A stretch of DNA of 5,343 nt, from positions 1-5,343 of the forward strand of contig JADGRR010000252.1 of assembly GCA_017880745.1 (NCBI GenBank), read 5' to 3'. The notes under the pieces are model-generated. The model worked only from the letters and a program-made list of their open reading frames with translations, was not told the DNA's origin and made no database searches. Positions 1 to 5,343 of this stretch are shown in pieces (within the stretch, counting starts at the first letter, position 1; each line of letters begins with the position of its first letter). The translations under genes were made by a program, and so were the position numbers. Source of the stretch: Burkholderiales bacterium (GTDB lineage Bacteria > Pseudomonadota > Gammaproteobacteria > Burkholderiales > SG8-39).

Positions 1-2
1 TG

Positions 3-725
3 CCTGCGATCGAGGCCGCGGCCGGCCTCGCGCTCGGGCTGAACGCCGAACTGGCCGGCCTGTTCATCGAGGACGAGCGCCTGCTGCGCTTTGCCGGATT
101 GCCGTTTGCGCGCGAATTCGGCTTCGCGTCGGCGCGCGCTCGCCCTTTGGGCCCCGCTGCCGTCGAACACGCGCTGCGGGCACAGGCGGAGCAGTTGCGG
201 CGATTGCTGGCGGCGGCGGCCGAGCGCCTGTCTTTCGCCTGGACGCTCGAAGTCGTGCGCGGCGAGGTAGCGCGCAGCGTACTGGCACGGGCCGGCGCCT
301 CCGACCTGCTGGTGCTCGGCCGCTCGGAATACTCATGGCCGGGCGCAAGCCGCCGCATCGATCCGGCGCGCCGCTTCCCCGCGCTGGCTGAGCGCCCCGT
401 GGCCGTGGTGTTCGACGGCTCCGCCACGGCACTGCGTGCCCTTTCCATAGGCGGCACTCTGGCCGAGGTCACCGGCAGCGAGCTGCTCATACTCATCGCA
501 GCAACCGGTGCCGAAGCATTCAAGGAACGGCGGCAGCAGGCGGAACAGCATCTCGCCGGCCGCGCGAGTGCAAGTTACCTCTACCTGCCCGGAAGCGAGC
601 GCGGGATCATTCTGCAGGCGGCGCGCAGCCGCGACTTCGGCGTGCTGCTGTGGCCGGGACGCATCGAGGATCTCACCCCGGCGCAATTGTCCGAGTTGCC
701 CTGCCCGGTGGTGGTTTTTAATTAA
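3..725 (+). CDS. Universal stress protein-like protein, 5'-truncated
   Basis: The frame is open from the left edge to the TAA at 723-725, giving 240 residues. No start is assigned: the TTG at 99 is internal, because family-like sequence (GLNAELAGLFIEDERLLRFA) continues upstream of it. The visible part looks like two alpha/beta halves of the UspA type. The first has the LFIEDERLL strand-helix and later a DLLVLGRS strand. The second opens with VAVVFDGSATALRALSIGG, like the DGS...A..AL start of Usp domains, and ends with the hydrophobic strand CPVVVFN. I see no clear Usp nucleotide-binding glycine motif (G-2x-G-9x-G-S/T), so ATP binding is doubtful. No signal peptide or membrane segment is visible in the part present, so it is probably cytosolic. 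Its substrate and role are unknown. It ends 68 nt before imuA, beyond a LexA box, and has no evident link to the SOS cassette. The fold assignment is moderate; the function is not established. Confidence 0.7.
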   Translation, partial: PAIEAAAGLALGLNAELAGLFIEDERLLRFAGLPFAREFGFASARARPLGPAAVEHALRAQAEQLRRLLAAAAERLSFAWTLEVVRGEVARSVLARAGASDLLVLGRSEYSWPGASRRIDPARRFPALAERPVAVVFDGSATALRALSIGGTLAEVTGSELLILIAATGAEAFKERRQQAEQHLAGRASASYLYLPGSERGIILQAARSRDFGVLLWPGRIEDLTPAQLSELPCPVVVFN

Positions 726-728
726 AAA
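715..728. repeat. AT-rich perfect palindrome, possible UP element
   Basis: TTTTTAATTAAAAA is a perfect 14-nt palindrome. It covers the last codons of the upstream gene and continues into an AAATTT run up to 732. It stands out sharply from the GC-rich surroundings. If the imuA promoter starts transcription near 772, this tract lies at about -40 to -57, where the alpha subunit of RNA polymerase binds UP elements. It is not a normal intrinsic terminator, since it has no GC stem. The role is inferred from position and composition only. Confidence 0.4.
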
Positions 729-736
729 ATTTCGGG

Positions 737-765
737 TAGACAAGCCGGCCAAATTTCCGGATACT
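737..765 (+). promoter_or_regulatory. Predicted sigma70 promoter of imuA-imuB-dnaE2
   Basis: TAGACA at 737-742 matches the -35 consensus TTGACA at 5 of 6 bases. GATACT at 760-765 matches TATAAT at 4 of 6. The spacer is 17 bp. The -10 overlaps the left end of the LexA box, so bound LexA would block RNA polymerase, the usual SOS arrangement. TATAAA at 767-772 is a better -10 by sequence, but it has no good -35 at the correct distance. The start site would be near 772, giving a leader of about 22 nt. The elements were assigned by eye. Confidence 0.45.
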
Positions 766-781
766 GTATAAACATACAGTT
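762..781. promoter_or_regulatory. LexA operator (SOS box) upstream of imuA
   Basis: TACTGTATAAACATACAGTT contains the invariant half-sites CTGT (764-767) and ACAG (776-779) separated by 8 AT-rich bases. It agrees with the E. coli-type consensus TACTGTATATATATACAGTA at 17 of 20 positions. It lies 12 nt upstream of the imuA ATG and overlaps the predicted promoter, so it should repress the whole cassette until RecA-stimulated LexA cleavage. The CTGT-N8-ACAG form is typical of beta- and gammaproteobacteria and differs from the GTTC-type box of alphaproteobacteria, which supports the taxonomic guess. Confidence 0.93.
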
Positions 782-784
782 TTT

Positions 785-788
785 GGAG
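785..788 (+). promoter_or_regulatory. Ribosome binding site of imuA
   Basis: GGAG lies 5 nt before the ATG at 794 and supports that start. A second ATG at 789-791 is in another frame and directly abuts the GGAG, too close to be used efficiently. Confidence 0.65.
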
Positions 789-793
789 ATGCC

Positions 794-1531
794 ATGCCCA
801 GCCTCGCGGCCGGACTCGATCAGCATCCCGGCATCTGGCGCGGCAGCGAACTCGCGCGCACCGCCTGCCCGGGCATTGCCTCAGGCTTTGCGCCGCTGGA
901 CGCCGAACTGCCGGGCGGCGGCTGGCCGCGCGGCGCGCTCACCGAAATCCTGCCGCAGCACGAAGGCATAGGCGAACTGCGCATACTCGGCCCGGCGCTG
1001 GCACGGCTTGCCGCACAAGGCAAATTCATCGCCTGGATCGCCCCGCCCTACCTGCCCTACGCACCGGCGCTCGCCGCCGCCGGCATCGGCCTCGAGCGCG
1101 TGGTCATCGTCAAAACCTCGAAGGACAGCGACAGCTTATGGGCGGCGGAGCAGGCGCTCGGTTCGGCTGCCTGCGGCGGCGTGCTCGCCTGGCCGCGCGA
1201 AATCCGCTTCGCCCAATTGCGGCGCCTGCAGCTCGCGGCCGAAGGCGGCCGCTGCCTCGCCGTGCTGTTCCGTCCCACTCAGGCTGCGCGCGAGCCTTCG
1301 CCCGCGGTGCTGCGCATCGCACTCGCCACTTCTGCCGGCGGACTTGCACTATCCATTTTGAAACGCCGGGGGGCGCCGCTCTCCCGGCCGATTTTGCTGC
1401 CTGCGCTGTCTGCGCCGCTGGCAGCGGCAGGCAGCAGTCCTACTCTCCGATTCGATGCCCATGTTGTGGATAGCACTACATCTGCCGCAGTTGCCGCTGG
1501 AAGCCTTTCAGCGCGGCTTGCCCTCGCCTGA
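794..1531 (+). CDS. imuA: ImuA, SOS translesion synthesis accessory protein (RecA-like)
   Basis: This 245-residue protein matches the ImuA (SulA/RecA-like) family. Conserved stretches include HPGIWRGSELAR (11-22), GFAPLDAELPGGGWPRGALT (31-50), LQLAAEG (145-151), the LFRP block (158-161) and LKRRGAPLSRPILLP (189-203). In the family, ImuA works with ImuB and DnaE2 in SOS-induced mutagenic lesion bypass and is thought to contact RecA and the other partners. The RecA-like core is evident, but where RecA has the P-loop GPESSGKT this protein has LPQHEGIGE (53-61). The Walker lysine and threonine are gone, so ATP hydrolysis is unlikely. The ATG follows a GGAG and a LexA box. Residues 221-245 are encoded by DNA shared with the imuB start and form an Ala/Ser-rich tail with no recognised motif. 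The protein is probably cytosolic. Family identity is secure; the molecular role is taken from homologues. Confidence 0.93.
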   Translation: MPSLAAGLDQHPGIWRGSELARTACPGIASGFAPLDAELPGGGWPRGALTEILPQHEGIGELRILGPALARLAAQGKFIAWIAPPYLPYAPALAAAGIGLERVVIVKTSKDSDSLWAAEQALGSAACGGVLAWPREIRFAQLRRLQLAAEGGRCLAVLFRPTQAAREPSPAVLRIALATSAGGLALSILKRRGAPLSRPILLPALSAPLAAAGSSPTLRFDAHVVDSTTSAAVAAGSLSARLALA

Positions 1532-2921
1532 GCCCTGCGCGGTCGCCGAGCGGCAGCGCCTCCTGGTGTGCGACGCCAAGGCGGCCGCGCGCGGCCTGCG
1601 CTCAGGGCTCTCGGTCACGGCGGCGCTCGCACTCGCGCCGGGCTTGTGCCTGCGTGAACGCGATGCGGCAGCCGAAACCGAGGCTTTGCTCGGCATCGCC
1701 GCCTGGGCGATGCAGTGCACGCCCAATGTCGCGCTCGATTTTCCGGACCTGGTGCTGCTGGAAGTCTCGGGCAGTCTGAAGCTGTTCGGCGGCCTGGGAG
1801 AGATCGAGACGAGGCTGCGACGGGGGCTCGCCGCCATGGGCTACAGCGGGCGCCTCGCCGCCGCGCCCACGGCCCGCGCCGCATCCTGGTTCGCGCGCTC
1901 AGGCAAATCTTGCCTGATAGCCGATGCCGCCTTGCTCGAGGGCGAACTCCGCGCCCTGCCCCTCTCGGTGCTGCAATGCGCGGAGGAAGAAGCCCTGGCG
2001 TCCATCGGCGCCGGCAGCATCGGCGATCTGCTGGCACTGCCGCGCGATGGCTTGGCGCGCCGCTTTGGCCAGGACCTGCTGGCTGCTCTGGATCAGGCCT
2101 TGGGCCGCCTGCCCGATCCGCGCGGCTTTTGCGTCCTGCCGGAGACCTTTTGCGCCGCCATCGAACTGCCGGCCGAAGCCACGCAGGCTGAAGCCCTGCT
2201 GTTTGCGGCACAGCGGCTGCTGGCGCAACTCGAAGGCTTTCTCGCGGCGCGCGCCGCCGGCACGCGGCGGCTCGCGCTCAGCCTGTCGCATCGCGCCGCG
2301 CCTGCCACCCGGATCGAACTGGGCCTGGTCGCCGCCTGCCGCGAGGCCGCGCACTTTGCGCTGCTGCTGCGCGAGCGGCTGCAACAGACGGCGCTGCCCG
2401 AGCCGGTGCGCGCTATCGCACTGGAAGTGCAGGCAATCGAGCCGCTGGCACATTCCAACCAGAATCTCTTTTCCGATGAACTGCAGCAAGAGGGCAATTG
2501 GCCGCGTTTGGTCGAGCGCCTGCGCTCGCGTCTGGGTGCCGCAGCGGTGCACGGCATAGTCCTGTGCGCAGACCACCGTCCGGAACGCGCCAGCGTTCAT
2601 CTGGATCGCGCCAGCGCTCATCTGGATCGCGCCAGCGCTCAGGCCGAGCTCGGCGCAAGGCAGCTCGCCCTCGATTTCAACCTGCGCCCGTTCTGGCTGC
2701 TCGAGCGGCCGCAGGCCCTGGAAGAAAACGAGTCCATCCCCTGCCATCACGGGCCGCTGAAGCTATTGGCTGGCCCGGAGCGCATCGAGTCGGGGTGGTG
2801 GGACGGCGCCGACGTGGCGCGCGATTATTTCATCGCCCGCGCCGCCGACGAAGCGCTGCTGTGGATCTACCGCGAACGCAGCCCCGCCGGCGCCTGGTAT
2901 CTGCACGGCATTTTCTCCTGA
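1455..2921 (+). CDS. imuB: ImuB, catalytically inactive Y-family polymerase homologue
   Basis: The 488-residue product has the DinB/UmuC layout: palm/fingers at about 1-165, a helix-hairpin-helix-like thumb (SIGAGSIGDLLALPRDGLARR, about 183-203), a little-finger-like region (about 230-345), then the ImuB-specific C-terminus with GPERIESGWWDG (440-451) and WYLHGIFS at the end. The acidic metal ligands of active Y-family enzymes are missing. The N-terminal strand reads LWIALHLPQLPLEAF rather than carrying the usual DxD, and the SxDE site is LLEVSGSLKLFGG (101-113). ImuB is known as a non-catalytic hub that joins DnaE2 and ImuA to the beta clamp. QNLF (336-339) is a candidate clamp-binding peptide. 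A heptapeptide repeat lies at about 378-395. The first 77 nt overlap imuA in another frame. The ATG at 1461 is an equally good start, giving MLWIALHLPQ, closer to typical family N-termini. Neither ATG has a clear Shine-Dalgarno, so translational coupling to imuA is likely. Confidence 0.94.
   Translation: MPMLWIALHLPQLPLEAFQRGLPSPEPCAVAERQRLLVCDAKAAARGLRSGLSVTAALALAPGLCLRERDAAAETEALLGIAAWAMQCTPNVALDFPDLVLLEVSGSLKLFGGLGEIETRLRRGLAAMGYSGRLAAAPTARAASWFARSGKSCLIADAALLEGELRALPLSVLQCAEEEALASIGAGSIGDLLALPRDGLARRFGQDLLAALDQALGRLPDPRGFCVLPETFCAAIELPAEATQAEALLFAAQRLLAQLEGFLAARAAGTRRLALSLSHRAAPATRIELGLVAACREAAHFALLLRERLQQTALPEPVRAIALEVQAIEPLAHSNQNLFSDELQQEGNWPRLVERLRSRLGAAAVHGIVLCADHRPERASVHLDRASAHLDRASAQAELGARQLALDFNLRPFWLLERPQALEENESIPCHHGPLKLLAGPERIESGWWDGADVARDYFIARAADEALLWIYRERSPAGAWYLHGIFS
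2586..2641. repeat. 21-bp in-frame tandem repeat within imuB
   Basis: Unit 1 spans 2586-2606 and unit 2 spans 2607-2627. They differ only at 2596 (T) versus 2617 (C), a GTT-to-GCT (Val to Ala) change. A third partial copy, 2628-2641, matches unit 2 for 14 nt and then diverges. The period is a multiple of three, so the frame is kept. The repeat encodes RASVHLD, RASAHLD and RASA in ImuB (residues 378-395). It falls between two regions that look conserved: HRPERA just before, and the LRPFWLLERPQAL block after. Confidence 0.93.
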
Positions 2922-2923
2922 GG
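2920..2923 (+). promoter_or_regulatory. Ribosome binding site of dnaE2
   Basis: GAGG begins within the imuB TGA stop codon (2919-2921) and lies 8 nt before the GTG at 2932. It decides the dnaE2 start, because no ATG, GTG or TTG lies in frame in the few codons just upstream. The position implies that ribosomes finishing imuB reinitiate on dnaE2. Confidence 0.6.
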
Positions 2924-2931
2924 CTTGCCAC

Positions 2932-5343
2932 GTGGTCTCCGTCCTGCCCGCCTACGCGGAACTGCACTGTCTGTCGAATTTCAGCTTTCTGCGCGGCGCT
3001 TCCCATCCGGAGGAACTCGTCGCCCGGGCGCATCAACTCGGCTACAGCGCGCTCGCCCTCACCGACGAATGCTCGTTCGCGGGCGTGGTGCGCGCGCATG
3101 CCGCAGCCAGGGAATGCGGCCTGCCGCTGATCCTCGGCAGTGAAATCCGCCTCGCCGGCGGCCCGCACCTGGTGCTGCTCGCCACCAACCGCGAGGGATA
3201 CGGCAATCTTTCCGAACTCATCACCCGCGGCAGGCGCAGGGGCGTGAAAGGCCGCTATGTCCTCGAAGCCAAAGACCTGGATCAGGGACTGCCCGGCTGT
3301 CTGGCCTTGCTCGTGCCGGGCGCGGTGCCCGATGTTCCACAGGCCCGCTGGGTCGCCGAGCGCTTCCCGGGGCGCGCCTGGATCGCCGTGGAACTGCTGT
3401 GCGGCGCGAACGACAAGGCGCGCCTCGCCGCGCTGCGCGAGCTCGGTGAGGCCTGCGCTCTGCCGCTCGTGGCCGCGGGCGACGTGCATATGCATCTGCG
3501 CTCCCGGCGCAAGCTGCAGGACATGCTCACCGCCATACGCCTCGGCAGGTCGCTCGCGCACTGCGGCCAGGCGCTGTACCCGAACGCCGAGCGCCATCTG
3601 CGGCTGCGTCTGCGGCTGGCGAACCTGTATCCGCGCGACTTGCTCGAAGAGACCCTGCGCATCGCTGCGCGCTGCAGCTTTTCGCTCGACTGCCTGCGCT
3701 ACGAATACCCGGAAGAAATCGTGCCGCCGGGCGCCACGCCCTCGGGCCATTTGCGCACGCTCACCGAAGCCGGCCTGGCGCGGCGCTTTCCCGGGGGCGT
3801 GTCGCCCAAGGTGCAGGCCTTGATCGAGCACGAACTCGAACTGATCGCCGAACTCGGCTACGAGCCTTACTTTCTCACCGTGCACGACATCGTGGATTTC
3901 GCGCGCAGCAGGAACATCCTCTGCCAGGGCCGGGGTTCCGCCGCGAATTCGGCGGTGTGCTATGCGCTCGGCATCACCGAGGTCGATCCGGCGCGCATGA
4001 GCATGCTGTTCGAGCGCTTCGTTTCGCGCGAACGCAACGAGCCGCCCGACATCGACGTCGATTTCGAGCACCAGCGGCGCGAGGAAGTGATCCAGTACAT
4101 TTACGCCAAGTACGGGCGCGAGCGCGCGGCGCTTGCCGCCACGGTGATCCGCTACCGGCCGAAGAGCGCGATCCGGGACTGCGGCAAGGCGCTCGGCCTG
4201 GAACTCGCCCAGGTCGAACGGCTGGCAAAGACGCTTTCCTGGCGGGACCGGCGGCAGAACGTGCCCGAGCGCCTCTCCGAAGCCGGGTTCGATCCGGACA
4301 GCCCCACCGTCTTGCGCCTGCTCGCGCTGGTGGATGCGCTGCTCGGTTTTCCGCGCCACCTGTCGCAGCACGTCGGCGGTTTCGTCATCTCGCGCGGCCT
4401 CTTGTCGCGCCTGGTGCCGATCGAGAATGCCGCCATGATCGACCGCAGCGTGATCCAGTGGGACAAGGACGACCTCGACGCGCTCGGGCTTCTGAAAGTG
4501 GATGTGCTCGCGCTCGGCATGCTCTCGGCGATCAAGCGGGCGCTGGCCCTGATCAGCCAACAACAGGGTGCGGCATTGGCGATGAGCGACGTGCCGGCGG
4601 AAGACCCCGAGGTCTACACCATGATCCAGCAGGCCGACACCGTGGGCGTGTTCCAGATCGAATCGCGGGCGCAGATGTCGATGCTGCCGCGGCTGAAACC
4701 GGAGAATTTCTACGACCTGGTGATCGAAGTCGCGATCGTGCGCCCCGGCCCGATCCAGGGCGGCATGGTGCATCCCTATCTGCGCCGCCGCCAGGGGCTG
4801 GATCCGGTGAGCTATCCCAGCGACGCGGTCAAGGCCGTGCTCGAGCGCACCCTGGGAATACCGATTTTCCAGGAGCAGGTGATGCAGCTCGCGGTGGTCG
4901 CCGCCGGCTTCACCCCGGGGGAAGCCGATGGCTTGCGCCGCTCGATGGCGGCGTGGAAACGAAAAGGCGGCCTGGAGCATTTCGAGCAGCGCCTGATCCA
5001 GGGCATGAGCGCGCGCGGCTATGCGCGCGAATTTGCCGAGCGCATTTACCAGCAGATCTTAGGCTTCGGCGAATACGGTTTTCCCGAGTCGCATTCGGCG
5101 AGCTTCGCCTTGCTGGTCTATGTCTCCGCCTGGTTGAAGCGCCACCACCCTGCCGCGTTCCTCGCCGCGCTGTTGAACAGCCAGCCGATGGGTTTCTATG
5201 CGCCGTCGCAACTGGTGCAGGATGCGCGCCGCCACGGTGTCGAGGTGTTACCAGTGGACGTGCTCGCGAGCGACTGGGAGTGCACGCTGGAGCCGGGTGC
5301 AGGCGGCGCGCCGGCCGTGCGCCTTGGCTTGCTCATGGCGAAA
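2932..5343 (+). CDS. dnaE2: DnaE2, error-prone DNA polymerase III alpha-type subunit, 3'-truncated
   Basis: The frame is open for 804 codons to the right edge. DnaE2 proteins are usually a little over 1,000 residues, so the C-terminal quarter is missing, including the OB-fold region. The GTG start follows a GAGG, and the N-terminus AYAELHCLSNFSFLRGAS fits the family. Domains in order: PHP (about 1-200), where the HxH-type metal motif is incomplete (H12-C-L); then the C-family palm with QGRGSAANS (332-340) and PPDIDVDF (371-378). D373 and D375 correspond to E. coli DnaE D401 and D403; D524 in LLKVDVLALG corresponds to D555. Fingers motifs follow: HLSQHVGGFVIS (476-487), GVFQIES (572-578), RPGPIQGG (604-611) and ESHSASF (719-725). 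The polymerase site therefore looks intact. DnaE2 carries out SOS-induced mutagenic lesion bypass with ImuA and ImuB. The SAANS form of the glycine-rich motif and the imuAB context separate it from replicative DnaE1. Confidence 0.96.
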   Translation, partial: MVSVLPAYAELHCLSNFSFLRGASHPEELVARAHQLGYSALALTDECSFAGVVRAHAAARECGLPLILGSEIRLAGGPHLVLLATNREGYGNLSELITRGRRRGVKGRYVLEAKDLDQGLPGCLALLVPGAVPDVPQARWVAERFPGRAWIAVELLCGANDKARLAALRELGEACALPLVAAGDVHMHLRSRRKLQDMLTAIRLGRSLAHCGQALYPNAERHLRLRLRLANLYPRDLLEETLRIAARCSFSLDCLRYEYPEEIVPPGATPSGHLRTLTEAGLARRFPGGVSPKVQALIEHELELIAELGYEPYFLTVHDIVDFARSRNILCQGRGSAANSAVCYALGITEVDPARMSMLFERFVSRERNEPPDIDVDFEHQRREEVIQYIYAKYGRERAALAATVIRYRPKSAIRDCGKALGLELAQVERLAKTLSWRDRRQNVPERLSEAGFDPDSPTVLRLLALVDALLGFPRHLSQHVGGFVISRGLLSRLVPIENAAMIDRSVIQWDKDDLDALGLLKVDVLALGMLSAIKRALALISQQQGAALAMSDVPAEDPEVYTMIQQADTVGVFQIESRAQMSMLPRLKPENFYDLVIEVAIVRPGPIQGGMVHPYLRRRQGLDPVSYPSDAVKAVLERTLGIPIFQEQVMQLAVVAAGFTPGEADGLRRSMAAWKRKGGLEHFEQRLIQGMSARGYAREFAERIYQQILGFGEYGFPESHSASFALLVYVSAWLKRHHPAAFLAALLNSQPMGFYAPSQLVQDARRHGVEVLPVDVLASDWECTLEPGAGGAPAVRLGLLMAK

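Noticed and set aside
715..732. Intrinsic terminator for the upstream gene
   Set aside because: The palindrome is made only of A and T, overlaps the coding end, and has no GC-rich stem followed by a T run.
783..971. Short plus-strand frame starting at TTG 783 or ATG 789, overlapping the imuA start
   Set aside because: It is in a different frame from imuA, its ATG abuts the GGAG too closely, and the 62-residue product is low-complexity with no family resemblance.
2586..2641. The 21-bp direct repeats as part of a CRISPR array or iteron origin
   Set aside because: The units are contiguous without spacers, keep the imuB reading frame, and sit inside a conserved coding gene.
1899..2750. A 283-codon minus-strand open frame opposite imuB
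   Set aside because: It mirrors ImuB codons, has no recognisable motif, and arises from GC-rich composition. The plus-strand ImuB reading is clearly conserved.
2830..4980. A 716-codon open frame on the minus strand opposite the end of imuB and most of dnaE2
   Set aside because: It lies antisense to clearly conserved DnaE2 codons, its protein is rich in His, Arg, Gln and Ala with no recognisable domain, and such long antisense frames are common in GC-rich genes because stop codons are rare opposite their codon pattern.
2932..5343. Replicative DnaE1 rather than DnaE2
   Set aside because: The SAANS variant of the glycine-rich motif, the ELHCLSNFSFLRG N-terminus, the incomplete PHP metal motif and the imuA-imuB context all fit DnaE2.

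Overview
The window is a GC-rich stretch whose genes all lie on the plus strand. It holds an SOS mutagenesis cassette, imuA-imuB-dnaE2, preceded by the 3' part of an unrelated gene. The three-gene order, the E. coli-type LexA operator (CTGT-N8-ACAG) and the protein sequences point to a proteobacterium. I favour Betaproteobacteria, with some Gammaproteobacteria possible; this is judgement by eye, not a database result.

Layout. Positions 3-725 hold the C-terminal 240 residues of a universal-stress-protein-like gene that is cut by the left edge. A 68-nt gap (726-793) carries a near-consensus LexA box, a plausible sigma70 promoter with an AT-rich tract upstream of it, and the imuA ribosome binding site. 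imuA spans 794-1531. imuB spans 1455-2921 and overlaps imuA by 77 nt in another frame. dnaE2 starts at a GTG at 2932, ten bases after the imuB stop, and stays open to the right edge (804 codons, roughly three quarters of the usual length). No stretch over 300 nt lacks a gene.

How the genes work together. In the established model, DNA damage activates RecA, LexA is cleaved, and the cassette is transcribed as one mRNA. DnaE2 is the error-prone C-family polymerase that copies past lesions. ImuB is a catalytically dead Y-family relative that links the polymerase to the beta clamp. ImuA is a RecA-like accessory protein that has lost its P-loop. The sequence agrees with this: the DnaE2 catalytic aspartates are present, the acidic residues expected in ImuB are absent, and the Walker A lysine of ImuA is missing.

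The system itself is known. The less ordinary details are a 21-bp in-frame tandem repeat in the C-terminal part of imuB, the long imuA/imuB overlap that gives ImuA an out-of-frame tail, the non-ATG start of dnaE2 with its Shine-Dalgarno inside the imuB stop region, and the absence of a lexA gene next to imuA. I found no RNA genes, insertion sequences, CRISPR arrays or convincing terminators.
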